From positions 1 to 6,930 of the forward strand of contig JAUNXW010000092.1 in NCBI GenBank assembly GCA_030539595.1: DNA of 6,930 nt. Direction: 5' to 3'. This document shows positions 1 to 6,553 of the stretch, one piece after another. This stretch comes from Methanocorpusculum sp. (GTDB lineage Archaea; Halobacteriota; Methanomicrobia; Methanomicrobiales; Methanocorpusculaceae). A program made the position numbers and the translations under genes. The notes beneath the pieces were generated by a model that saw nothing but the letters and a program-made list of their open reading frames with translations, ran no database searches and was not told the origin of the DNA. Position 1 is the first letter of the stretch; each line of letters begins with the position of its first letter.

Positions 1-351
1 GCAGACGACGCAATCGCATACCTTGAACAGGTTATTGATTTCAAGCGTGCAGTTCCGTTCCACCACTTTGCAAGAAACGTTCACCACCAGAAGAGCTTAA
101 ACGGAAAGACCTTCGGAACAGCAGCAGGAAGATACCCTGTCAAAGCAGCCGCAGAATACATCCGCTTAATTCGTTCCGCACAGAAGAATGCAGAATATGC
201 AGGACTCGCACCGGAAAAGATGGTGATTGTTCACGCCGCAGCAAACAAAGGAAGATGCATGAAAGCAATTTTCCCGAGAGCTATGGGCAGAGCAACTCCA
301 AAACACAGAGATACTGTAAACGTTGAGTTAATTCTCCGTGAGGTGCAGTAA
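1..351 (+). CDS. rpl22: 50S ribosomal protein uL22 (L22), 3' part only
   Basis: The frame is open from base 1 to a TAA at 349-351 and encodes the last 116 residues; the N-terminus lies outside the window. uL22 is a large-subunit protein that contacts 23S rRNA and reaches the exit tunnel with an extended beta-hairpin. Recognisable archaeal stretches include GKTFGTAAGRYPVKAA near residues 40-55 of the fragment, HAAANKGRCMKA around 81-92, and the C-terminal PRAMGRATPKHRDTVNVELIL, which is nearly invariant among archaea and forms the tunnel-loop region. The gene ends one base before rps3, and the rps3 ribosome binding site lies inside its last codons, so the two are likely translationally coupled. 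It belongs to the S10-type ribosomal cluster. The partial state is only the window edge; no damage is visible. Confidence 0.97.
   Translation, partial: ADDAIAYLEQVIDFKRAVPFHHFARNVHHQKSLNGKTFGTAAGRYPVKAAAEYIRLIRSAQKNAEYAGLAPEKMVIVHAAANKGRCMKAIFPRAMGRATPKHRDTVNVELILREVQ
339..345 (+). promoter_or_regulatory. Ribosome binding site that fixes the rps3 start
   Basis: TGAGGTG sits 7 nt upstream of the ATG at 353, inside the end of rpl22. A GTG at 338 is in frame and would add five residues, but it overlaps this site and has no Shine-Dalgarno sequence of its own, so the ATG at 353 is preferred. Confidence 0.75.
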
Positions 352-352
352 G

Positions 353-1051
353 ATGACTATCGAAAAGAAATTTGTCGCAGACGGCGTTCGTAAGGTAAGA
401 GTCGAGCAGTACCTTAACAAGGAACTTAAGCGTGCAGGATACGGAGGAATGGACATTGTCAGAACTCCGGTCGGAACACAGGTCACAATCTTTGCGGAAA
501 AGCCGGGTATCGTAATCGGTAAAGGCGGAAAACTGGTTCGCCAGCTTACAACCGACCTTACAAATGTTTACGGTATCGATGCACCGCAGGTTGAAGTCCA
601 GCAGGTGCCGAACCCGAGCTTAAACGCACAGATTATGGCTGAGCGCTTGGCAAATGCACTCGAGAGAGGATGGTACTTCCGTAAGGCAGGAACATCTGTA
701 ATCCGCCGTGTAATGGACTCCGGAGCTCTCGGCTGCGAAGTTATTATCGCAGGAAAACTCACAGGTGCACGTGCACGTGTTCAGAAGTTCGTTGAAGGCT
801 ACATTAAACACTCCGGTGAACCGGCTGAGTCTATTGTAGAGACAGGATACGCAACCGCTATCAAGAAGCTCGGTATTATCGGTGTTCAGGTTAAGATTGT
901 TCCGCCTGAGTCGAAGTTACCTGACCAGTTCGAGATCAAAGCCGATGCCAACCCGGCACCGGCACGTGTTATCGAGACTGATGTATTTGATGAGTTTGAT
1001 GCAGAGTTAGCGGCAGAGCCTGTGCAGAAGTTTGAAGAGGAGGCATTATAA
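353..1051 (+). CDS. rps3: 30S ribosomal protein uS3 (S3)
   Basis: This encodes a 232-residue protein starting MTIEKKFVADG at ATG 353. uS3 binds the head of the small subunit near the mRNA entry channel. The N-terminal type II KH domain carries the RNA-binding GXXG loop as GKGG at about residues 56-59, within VIGKGGKLVRQL. The C-terminal S3 domain is clear: the segment from RRVMDSGALGCEVIIAGKL (about 118-135) continues into ARARVQKFVEGYIKHSGEP (139-157), the conserved rRNA-contacting region. The last 35 residues are rich in Asp, Glu and Ala, an acidic tail seen in archaeal S3. It begins 1 nt after rpl22 and is followed 1 nt later by rpl29, whose ribosome binding site lies in its last codons. 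Identity is secure; only the choice of start codon (338 or 353) is open, and 353 fits the family N-terminus best. Confidence 0.98.
   Translation: MTIEKKFVADGVRKVRVEQYLNKELKRAGYGGMDIVRTPVGTQVTIFAEKPGIVIGKGGKLVRQLTTDLTNVYGIDAPQVEVQQVPNPSLNAQIMAERLANALERGWYFRKAGTSVIRRVMDSGALGCEVIIAGKLTGARARVQKFVEGYIKHSGEPAESIVETGYATAIKKLGIIGVQVKIVPPESKLPDQFEIKADANPAPARVIETDVFDEFDAELAAEPVQKFEEEAL
1037..1043 (+). promoter_or_regulatory. Strong ribosome binding site of rpl29
   Basis: GAGGAGG lies 9 nt upstream of the ATG at 1053 and inside the last codons of rps3, coding for part of its Glu-rich tail. It selects ATG 1053 over an in-frame ATG at 1032, which would put extra residues before the conserved MAIFRA start. 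Confidence 0.8.
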
Positions 1052-1052
1052 A

Positions 1053-1256
1053 ATGGCTATCTTCAGAGCAAAAGATGTTGCACAGTTTTCGGTTGAAGAA
1101 CTTGCGGAAAACGAGCAGAAACTGAAACTTGAGCTTATTCAGCACTACGGTAAAGTCAGTGCGGGCGGAGCTCCGGAAAACCCGGGTAAAATCAGGGAAA
1201 TCCGCAGAACCATTGCACGCATTAAGACTGAGCAGAACAAGAGAGAGCAGGCTTAA
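1053..1256 (+). CDS. rpl29: 50S ribosomal protein uL29 (L29)
   Basis: This encodes 67 residues beginning MAIFRAKDVAQFS, a normal length for the family. uL29 is a small helical-hairpin protein near the peptide exit tunnel, close to the site where signal recognition particle and nascent-chain factors dock. The first helix covers about residues 8-33 (SVEELAENEQKLKLELIQHYG). A loop with GGAPENPGK at 38-46 follows. The second helix carries IREIRRTIARIKTEQ at about 47-61, the family signature. The GGAPENPG loop is the version I associate with methanogenic Methanomicrobia and supports the taxonomic guess. The gene lies 1 nt after rps3 and 6 nt before rnp1, so it is part of one polycistronic message. 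Confidence 0.97.
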   Translation: MAIFRAKDVAQFSVEELAENEQKLKLELIQHYGKVSAGGAPENPGKIREIRRTIARIKTEQNKREQA

Positions 1257-1262
1257 ATCTAA

Positions 1263-1520
1263 ATGATTACTCCGCAGAATGTTTTAAGGCACGAGCTTAT
1301 CGGGCTTTATGCGTCTGTGGAGAAGTCATGCAATCTTTTTGAGAAAGATGTTTTTGGTCTCATTGTTGATGAGACCAGAAATACTGTTTCTTTAAACACG
1401 CCAAACGGTGTGAAGATTTTTGAAAAGCACGGCAGAGTTTTCCGTGTGATTATTCCAGACGGAACTGTTGTCAGAATTGACGGCGACGCTTTGGTTTACA
1501 GAAGCAAAAGAAGAAAGTAA
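1263..1520 (+). CDS. rnp1: Ribonuclease P protein component 1 (Rpp29/Pop4 family)
   Basis: This encodes 85 residues. The protein is one of the archaeal subunits that support the catalytic RNA of RNase P, which removes 5' leaders from precursor tRNAs; family members pair with Rpp21 (Rnp4) on the specificity domain. Visible signatures are ITPQNVLRHELIGL at residues 2-15, FGLIVDETRNTV at 31-42, and FRVIIPDGTVVRIDGDAL at 60-77, matching the Sm-like beta-barrel core. The basic end (RSKRRK, 80-85) fits RNA binding. It is slightly short for the family, with a compact loop around residues 20-30. The ribosome binding site is weak (a GAGAG/GCAGG stretch at 1241-1251), so translation may depend on coupling to rpl29, 6 nt upstream. 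Its codon use is more AT-rich than that of rps3 and rpl29. Position after rpl29 is standard in archaea; the absence of rps17 downstream is not. Confidence 0.94.
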   Translation: MITPQNVLRHELIGLYASVEKSCNLFEKDVFGLIVDETRNTVSLNTPNGVKIFEKHGRVFRVIIPDGTVVRIDGDALVYRSKRRK

Positions 1521-1582
1521 GGTCTCTGCTTTTAACCAAAACAACCTCATAAACATATAGTTAGCCAAGTATTAAATTACTC

Positions 1583-1649
1583 TTGAGGATGTCAAAATAT
1601 TGAATCTGATATTTAAACAAATTTGAAATAGTAATTTGTTTGTCCTCAA
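1583..1649 (+). other. Candidate three-way-junction secondary structure
   Basis: Three perfect inverted repeats nest neatly. A 7-bp closing stem pairs TTGAGGA (1583-1589) with TCCTCAA (1643-1649). Inside it are a 6-bp hairpin, AAATAT (1595-1600) with ATATTT (1609-1614) and an 8-nt loop, and directly next to it a 9-bp hairpin, AAACAAATT (1615-1623) with AATTTGTTT (1633-1641) and a 9-nt loop. Most pairs in the inner stems are A-T. It could fold in the 3' region of the ribosomal transcript, be a remnant of a small element, or be chance in AT-rich DNA. Confidence 0.45.
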
Positions 1650-1682
1650 AATTATCTGGCGAGACATCGAAAAGATTTAGTT
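1649..1682 (+). repeat. Dispersed repeat, left copy (composite)
   Basis: This 34-nt stretch contains two blocks that recur separately at the right end of the window. Bases 1649-1673 match 6746-6770 at 22 of 25 positions, and 1665-1682 (CATCGAAAAGATTTAGTT) match 6883-6900 exactly over 18 nt. All copies are in the same orientation, placing related repeat sequence on both sides of gyrBA. Confidence 0.7.
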
Positions 1683-1734
1683 TATCTTTTTATAATTGAC
1701 AAAGTTTTTTTTTATCTTCTTGTGATTGATAAGA
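1681..1734 (+). repeat. Two T-rich near-tandem units, period 30 nt
   Basis: Bases 1681-1704 and 1711-1734 match at 18 of 24 positions (both begin TTTATCTT and contain ATTGA), and all six differences are transitions. The gap between the units is filled by the start of a T9 run. Confidence 0.5.
1705..1713 (+). terminator. Oligo-T tract, probable end of the ribosomal operon transcript
   Basis: Nine T residues in a row on the + strand, with a T5 run just upstream at 1687-1691. Archaeal RNA polymerase can terminate at U-tracts without a GC-rich hairpin. This is the longest T-run after rnp1, about 185 nt beyond its stop, which would give the message a long structured 3' UTR. The position is inferred from sequence only. 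Confidence 0.5.
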
Positions 1735-1740
1735 AAAAGA

Positions 1741-1881
1741 AACCGCCATTCACGCCAATGTCGTCGCTTCGCAAATCAGAGATTTGCTCATGTCCTATTC
1801 ACTTCGTTTCCTCGACCTTCGCTCCACCCTTCTCCATTCGGAAATCGCAACGGCGATTACTGAGACTGTGTCTTGCCACAG
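1741..1881. repeat. GC-richer block with hairpins, possible relic or dispersed repeat
   Basis: This block is clearly richer in G and C than the spacer around it. It has three short perfect inverted repeats: GCAAATC/GATTTGC with a 3-nt loop (1771-1787), AATCGC/GCGATT with a 4-nt loop (1843-1858) and CTGTG/CACAG with a 6-nt loop (1866-1881). Its middle part repeats CTTCG or close variants at 1767, 1802, 1817 and 1836. No second copy lies in this window, so the repeat status is a guess from composition. Confidence 0.3.
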
Positions 1882-1981
1882 AATTTAAAAGACCAACATA
1901 ACAACAATCTCAAACTCAAAATTAAAACATACTCAACTCAAAAACCTAAAAATTTTAGCATCGGACAAGTTCATCAACAAT

Positions 1982-1989
1982 AAAAAAAA
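1982..1989 (-). terminator. Oligo-T tract directly after gyrA
   Basis: An A8 run on the + strand is a T8 run on the - strand, only 2 nt after the gyrA TAA (1994-1992). It fits the hairpin-free oligo-T terminators of archaea and would give the gyrBA transcript almost no 3' UTR. Confidence 0.6.
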
Positions 1990-1991
1990 GA

Positions 1992-4502
1992 TTATTCTTC
2001 CGTCTCTTCTTCAGAATTCTCTGAGAGTTCAGGCTCTTCAATCACATCAGATTCATCGTCTGGGGTTACAACCGTAACGCTTGTAACTCTGTCGCCTGCA
2101 TCAGGCTTAATCACACGAACGCCCTGGGTGCTTCTTCCCTGAACGGAAATATTTCCAACGGATGTTCTCATAACAACACCCGCAGCAGTTGTTAAAACAA
2201 TCTCATCTGTTTCATTAACCGCCATAGCGGAAACAACATAACCGCGTTCGAAGTTGGAAATTATCGAGCGTATTCCCTGCGTGCCTCTGCCATGTCCCTT
2301 GAATTCATCAAATTCAGTTCTCTTGCCGTATCCTTTATCGGTTAAGACAAGCAGATACTTGGTTTCGACAAGAGTAAGAGCACAGACATAGTCTTCGTCA
2401 TATTTCAGTCTGATACCGATAACTCCCTGCGTGCCTCTGCCGGTTGAACGAACATCCTCTTCTGAGAATCTGAGCGACTGACCGTAAGCAGTTGTAAGAA
2501 CCATGTCCGACTTTCCGTCAGTTAAAACGACATCGACAAGTTCGTCGCCGTCGAGCAGTGTAATTCCCATAATTCCACCGGTTCTCGGGCGCGAGAACAA
2601 AGTCTGCGAGAATTTACCGACACGTCCCTTCTTCGTTGCGTAGAAGAAGTATTTATCTTCCGCGAAATCTCTGATGGGTATAACCGCAGAAACATCCTCG
2701 TCGGTTAAGTTCAGCAGGTTGACGATTGCCTTGCCTTTGGATGTGCGTGAGCCTTCGGGTATCTCGTAAACTTTCAGCCAGTAAACTCTGCCTTTGTTCG
2801 TGAAGCAGAGCAGATAGTCGTGAGTGTATGCGGTAAACGCTTTGTCGACGGTATCCTCTTCTTTTGTGGTGATTCCCGCAACTCCTCTTCCTCCGCGCTT
2901 CTGCTGGCGGTAGATATCAAGCGGAACACGCTTGATATAATTCTGTGAGGTTAAGGTGACAAGCACCTGTTTGTCTTCGATTAAATCGAGGACGTCAAAG
3001 CCCGTGTTTGCCGAATAGTCAATCTTCGTGCGGCGCGGGTCTGCGTATAATGAACGAACCTCTGCCGTTTCGTCTTTGACAACTTTGAGGATGTGCTCTT
3101 CGGATTCAAGAATCCAGTGGAGCTTGTCGATGAATTTCTGAAGTCCGTCGGCTTCGTCGACAATCTTCTGACGTTCGAGTGCCGCGAGTCTGCGCAGCTG
3201 CATCTTAAGAATTGCATCAGCCTGTGCGGGACTGAAATCAAATTTCTTAACGAGCGCGTCCTGAGCCGCCGCTACATCGGGCGAAGCTCTGATTGTTGCC
3301 ACAACGTCGTCGATAATATCAAGCGCCTTAAGGAAACCTGCCAGAAGGTGCATTCTCTCTTCGGCTTTTCTTAAGTCAAACTCTGAGCGGCGTCTGACAA
3401 CATCCGAACGGTGTCCGATAAAATTGCGCAGCAGTTCGGCAAGAGAGAGAATCATCGGTTTTTTACCGACGATGGCAAGGTTGATGATTCCAAACGATGA
3501 TTCAAGCGGCGTGTGCTTGTAGAGCTGATTTAAGACAACGTTTCCCTGAACGTTCTGTTTCAGTTCAACAATTACACGGATACCGTCTTTGTCGGATTCA
3601 TCGCGAAGGTCTGCAATGCCGTCAATCGTTTTTGCCTTGACAAGCTCTGCAATCTTTTCAATCATCGACGCCTTGTTGACCTGATAGGGTATCTCGGTGA
3701 TTACAATCTGCTCAAAGTTTTTCTTGCGCTCTTCAATTTCGGCAACACCGCGGACGACGACTTTGCCCTGACCGGTAAGATATGAGTTTTTGACGCCGTC
3801 CGTTCCCATGATTACTCCGCCTGTAGGAAAATCCGGTGCGGGCAGAATTTTCATCATTTCGTCGACATTCATGTCGGGTTTGTCGATGTAGGCGTTGACA
3901 AGGTCGCAGACCTCACCCAAGTTGTGCGGCATCATATTTGTCGCCATACCGACAGCAATACCCATAGTTCCGTTGACTAAGAGGTTCGGTATTTTTGACG
4001 GAAGAACATCCGGCTCAAATGCAGAACCGTCAAAGTTTGGAACCATATCAACGGTTTCTTTGTCGATATCTTCCAGAAGACTTTCGGCAGTCTTTGTAAG
4101 ACGCGCTTCGGTATAACGCATTGCCGCAGCGGAGTCGCCGTCAATTGAACCGAAGTTACCCTGACCGTCGACTAAAGTGTAGCGGTAGCCGAATGGCTGA
4201 GCCATTTTTACGAGTGTGTCGTATATGGCAGAGTCACCGTGCGGGTGGTAGTTACCCATGGTGGCAGCCACAGCTTTTGCGGATTTCTTATACGCTTTGT
4301 CGCTTGTGTTGCCCTCATCGTGATACATCGCGTAGAGGATTCTTCGGTGAACGGGTTTGAGACCGTCGCGAACATCCGGTATAGCACGACCGATGATGAC
4401 ACTCATTGCGTAGTCGATGAAGCAGTTCTTCATCTCGTCTTCGATGTTTACAGGGGCTACTCGGTGTCCTGCCTGCGGTGCTGTCGGGTCATTAGATGTC
4501 AA
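1992..4502 (-). CDS. gyrA: DNA gyrase subunit A
   Basis: This encodes 836 residues. GyrA forms the A2B2 type IIA topoisomerase with GyrB: it cuts both DNA strands, holds the gate and wraps DNA so that negative supercoils form. The catalytic tyrosine is Y130 in AAAMRYTEARL, preceded by R129. The winged-helix breakage domain and tower follow to about residue 360, then the coiled-coil and gate region to about 490. The C-terminal beta-pinwheel spans about 505-812, with the GyrA box QKRGGRG at 534-540, which marks a true gyrase rather than topoisomerase IV. Later blade motifs include GRGTQGV (688-694), GRGTQGI (738-744) and GRSTQGV (789-795). Residues 815-836 form a strongly acidic tail. S91 and D95, equivalent to E. 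coli S83 and D87, are the ancestral quinolone-sensitive residues. Translation starts at TTG 4502, overlapping gyrB by 11 nt. The family is of bacterial origin in archaea. Confidence 0.99.
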   Translation of the reverse strand: MTSNDPTAPQAGHRVAPVNIEDEMKNCFIDYAMSVIIGRAIPDVRDGLKPVHRRILYAMYHDEGNTSDKAYKKSAKAVAATMGNYHPHGDSAIYDTLVKMAQPFGYRYTLVDGQGNFGSIDGDSAAAMRYTEARLTKTAESLLEDIDKETVDMVPNFDGSAFEPDVLPSKIPNLLVNGTMGIAVGMATNMMPHNLGEVCDLVNAYIDKPDMNVDEMMKILPAPDFPTGGVIMGTDGVKNSYLTGQGKVVVRGVAEIEERKKNFEQIVITEIPYQVNKASMIEKIAELVKAKTIDGIADLRDESDKDGIRVIVELKQNVQGNVVLNQLYKHTPLESSFGIINLAIVGKKPMILSLAELLRNFIGHRSDVVRRRSEFDLRKAEERMHLLAGFLKALDIIDDVVATIRASPDVAAAQDALVKKFDFSPAQADAILKMQLRRLAALERQKIVDEADGLQKFIDKLHWILESEEHILKVVKDETAEVRSLYADPRRTKIDYSANTGFDVLDLIEDKQVLVTLTSQNYIKRVPLDIYRQQKRGGRGVAGITTKEEDTVDKAFTAYTHDYLLCFTNKGRVYWLKVYEIPEGSRTSKGKAIVNLLNLTDEDVSAVIPIRDFAEDKYFFYATKKGRVGKFSQTLFSRPRTGGIMGITLLDGDELVDVVLTDGKSDMVLTTAYGQSLRFSEEDVRSTGRGTQGVIGIRLKYDEDYVCALTLVETKYLLVLTDKGYGKRTEFDEFKGHGRGTQGIRSIISNFERGYVVSAMAVNETDEIVLTTAAGVVMRTSVGNISVQGRSTQGVRVIKPDAGDRVTSVTVVTPDDESDVIEEPELSENSEEETEE

Positions 4503-6441
4503 GGTTCTTCACCTCCGCGGCGTGACGTTTAATAAATTCTTTTCTGGGAATAACGTCATCTCCCATCAGTTTCTCAAATATCTCGTTTGCATAGCTTGCG
4601 TCTTCCACGTGAACCTGTTTTAAGATTCTGTTTGCGGGGTTCATTGTAGTGTCCCAAAGCTGTCCGGCGTTCATTTCTCCAAGACCCTTGTATCTTTGAA
4701 CAGCGCATTTGTCGCCGAACTCAGCCATGGCGGCTTTCATATCCTCTTCGGTGTAGACATATCTTTCCTGTTTTCCTTTCGCAACTCTGAACAGAGGAGG
4801 CTGGGCAATGTAGACATATCCGTTGTCTAAAAGTCCTCTCATATAGCGGTAGAAGAATGTCAGAAGAAGGATTCGTATGTGTGCACCGTCCACATCCGCA
4901 TCGGTCATTATGACGACATGATGATATCTTGCACGCTCAGCGTCGAAATTTTCTCCGTAACTTGCGCCGACAGCGGATATCAGCGTTTGAATTTCAAGAT
5001 TTTTGAGGGCTTTGTGTTCAAGAGCTTTTTCAACGTTCAGGATTTTTCCTCTAAGCGGTAAGATTGCCTGGAACTTTCTGTCCCTTCCCTGTTTTGCCGA
5101 ACCGCCTGCGGAATCTCCTTCCACAATGTAGATTTCAGACTTTGAAGGGTCCTTTTCGGAGCAGTCGGCAAGTTTTCCGGGAAGACCTGCCATGTCGAGT
5201 GTGCTCTTTCTTCTTGCGAGTTCCTTCGCTCTGCGGGCTGCTTCTCTTGCGTTTGCCGCGTCAAGAGATTTTTTGGAAATAGCCGCGATAACTTTCGGGT
5301 TCTCTTCAAAGAACTCCGTGAGTGCCTGATAGACCATGGAGTCAACAAGTCCCTTGACGTTGCTGTTTCCAAGACGCATCTTGGTCTGACCTTCAAACTG
5401 CGGGTTGGCGATTTTTATGCTGATGACAGCCGCAAGTCCTTCACGGACATCTTCGCCTTTTACCGAGACATCTTCTTTTAAGTGCTTGTTCTCGTGAGCG
5501 CTGTTGTTTATTGCGCGGGTGAGTGCTGAGCGGAAACCTTCAAGGTGTGTTCCTCCTTCGCGTGTATTTACACTGTTTACGAATGTGTAAAGCGTCTCCG
5601 CGTATGTGTTATTGTATTGTATTGCTATTTCGACTTCTATTTTGTTGACGTCGTCGGATTTGTCTATGTAGATGGGCTGGTCGTGAAGAAGTTCCTTGCC
5701 TTCGTTTAAGTGGAGGACAAATTCTCTAAGACCGCCTTCGTAGCAGTAGGTATCCGTGTCGCCTGTTCTGCGGTCTTCGATTCTTATCTCAAGACCTTTG
5801 TTTAGGTAGGCGAGTTCACGGAATCTGTGGGCAAGCACATCGTAGTCAAATTCAACGGTTTCAAAGATTGATGAATCCGGATAGAATGTGATGCGTGTTC
5901 CGGTTTTTGACGGGGAGACACCGGCTTCCCTCATGCGCTTTTCGCGCTCTTTGAGTTCGGCGTCGGTTTCTTTGCGGCAGTGGATTTTCTGAACGATTCT
6001 GCCTTTTGAAAACACCATTGAGTAGATGTTTCCTTCTCTGAAAACTTCGGCAACCAGTTTCGTTGAAAGTGCGTTTACAACCGACACGCCCACGCCGTGA
6101 AGACCGCCTGAGACCTGATAGGTGTTTTTGTCGAACTTTCCTCCGGCGTGAAGAACTGTGAGAACAACTTCGAGAGCGCTCTTGTTCTGTTTGGGCATTA
6201 TGTCGACAGGGATACCTCTTCCGTCATCTTCGACGGATACAGAGCCGTCGGCGTTGATGATAATTGTAATGTGTTTACAAAATCCTGCGAGGGCTTCATC
6301 TATTGAGTTGTCGACCACTTCGTAAACCAAGTGGTGAAGACCTCTTGTGTCGGTGCTTCCGATATACATTGCAGGTCTTTCTCTGACGGGTGTCAGACCT
6401 TCCAGAACTGTAATGTGGGAGGCATCATAATTGTCGGTCAT
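4492..6441 (-). CDS. gyrB: DNA gyrase subunit B
   Basis: This encodes 649 residues, the short form without the large TOPRIM-region insert of enterobacterial GyrB. It binds and hydrolyses ATP to drive strand passage by gyrase. The GHKL ATPase domain shows E41 (catalytic base) and N45 in YEVVDNSIDEALAG, D72 in EDDGRGIP, and the ATP lid GGKFDKNTYQVSGGLHGVGVS (100-120). The transducer domain carries QTK at 352-354, the ATP-sensing lysine. The TOPRIM domain shows E441 in EGDSAGG, PLRGKILNVEKA at 462-473, and D514/D516 in MTDADVDGAH, which bind the catalytic Mg2+. QRYKGLGEMN (582-591) and the end VKNLDI are family signatures. R135 aligns with the novobiocin-binding arginine of E. coli. A charged stretch at 155-180 makes the region between REG and TGT longer than in E. 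coli. The start ATG has AAGGAG (6454-6459) 12 nt upstream. gyrA follows with an 11-nt overlap, ensuring balanced subunit synthesis. Confidence 0.99.
   Translation of the reverse strand: MTDNYDASHITVLEGLTPVRERPAMYIGSTDTRGLHHLVYEVVDNSIDEALAGFCKHITIIINADGSVSVEDDGRGIPVDIMPKQNKSALEVVLTVLHAGGKFDKNTYQVSGGLHGVGVSVVNALSTKLVAEVFREGNIYSMVFSKGRIVQKIHCRKETDAELKEREKRMREAGVSPSKTGTRITFYPDSSIFETVEFDYDVLAHRFRELAYLNKGLEIRIEDRRTGDTDTYCYEGGLREFVLHLNEGKELLHDQPIYIDKSDDVNKIEVEIAIQYNNTYAETLYTFVNSVNTREGGTHLEGFRSALTRAINNSAHENKHLKEDVSVKGEDVREGLAAVISIKIANPQFEGQTKMRLGNSNVKGLVDSMVYQALTEFFEENPKVIAAISKKSLDAANAREAARRAKELARRKSTLDMAGLPGKLADCSEKDPSKSEIYIVEGDSAGGSAKQGRDRKFQAILPLRGKILNVEKALEHKALKNLEIQTLISAVGASYGENFDAERARYHHVVIMTDADVDGAHIRILLLTFFYRYMRGLLDNGYVYIAQPPLFRVAKGKQERYVYTEEDMKAAMAEFGDKCAVQRYKGLGEMNAGQLWDTTMNPANRILKQVHVEDASYANEIFEKLMGDDVIPRKEFIKRHAAEVKNLDI
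4509..4516 (-). promoter_or_regulatory. Ribosome binding site that decides the TTG start of gyrA
   Basis: On the - strand GGAGGTGA ends 6 nt before the TTG at 4502. It lies within the gyrB coding region. The nearby ATG at 4492-4490, which overlaps the gyrB stop as TAATG, is out of frame with gyrA and closes after 11 codons, so the TTG is the supported start. Confidence 0.8.
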
Positions 6442-6536
6442 TTAAGTTTGTTTCTCCTTAAGATTTCGGGGGTCATGCATTCTGATTTTCAAAAATAATA
6501 CGGCAGATAACTGCTTTTGTTTAAATTGAATATTCC

Positions 6537-6553
6537 TTAATATATTGGTTCGG
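6537..6553 (-). promoter_or_regulatory. Candidate archaeal BRE/TATA promoter for gyrBA
   Basis: On the - strand CCGAACC (plus 6553-6547) is followed by AATATATTAA (plus 6546-6537), resembling a B-recognition element next to a TATA box. Transcription would start roughly 25 nt downstream, near 6515, giving a leader of about 75 nt. A weaker alternative, TATTATTTTTG, lies at about 6490-6500. No operator or riboswitch is recognisable in the leader. Confidence 0.4.

Larger units (their letters stand above)
1521..1991. other. Convergent intergenic spacer with structured and repeated sequence
   Basis: This 471-nt gap separates the + strand ribosomal operon from the - strand gyrA, so no promoter is needed for either neighbour. 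I see no convincing gene. It holds a candidate three-way-junction fold (1583-1649), a repeat copy also found near the right end (1649-1682), two T-rich near-tandem units (1681-1734), a GC-richer block with hairpins (about 1741-1881) and an A-rich, featureless end (1890-1980). Confidence 0.8.

Noticed and set aside
1758..1901. A 47-codon + strand frame starting MSSLRKSEIC in the spacer
   Set aside because: No ribosome binding site precedes it, it crosses several hairpins, its composition is not protein-like, and no family is recognisable.
3093..4623. Several + strand frames of 68-97 residues opposite gyrA and the end of gyrB
   Set aside because: They are antisense shadows of clearly coding DNA, without binding sites or family features.
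5037..5396. A 119-residue - strand frame inside gyrB
   Set aside because: It is an alternative frame of the gyrB coding region, whose conserved motifs run intact through it.
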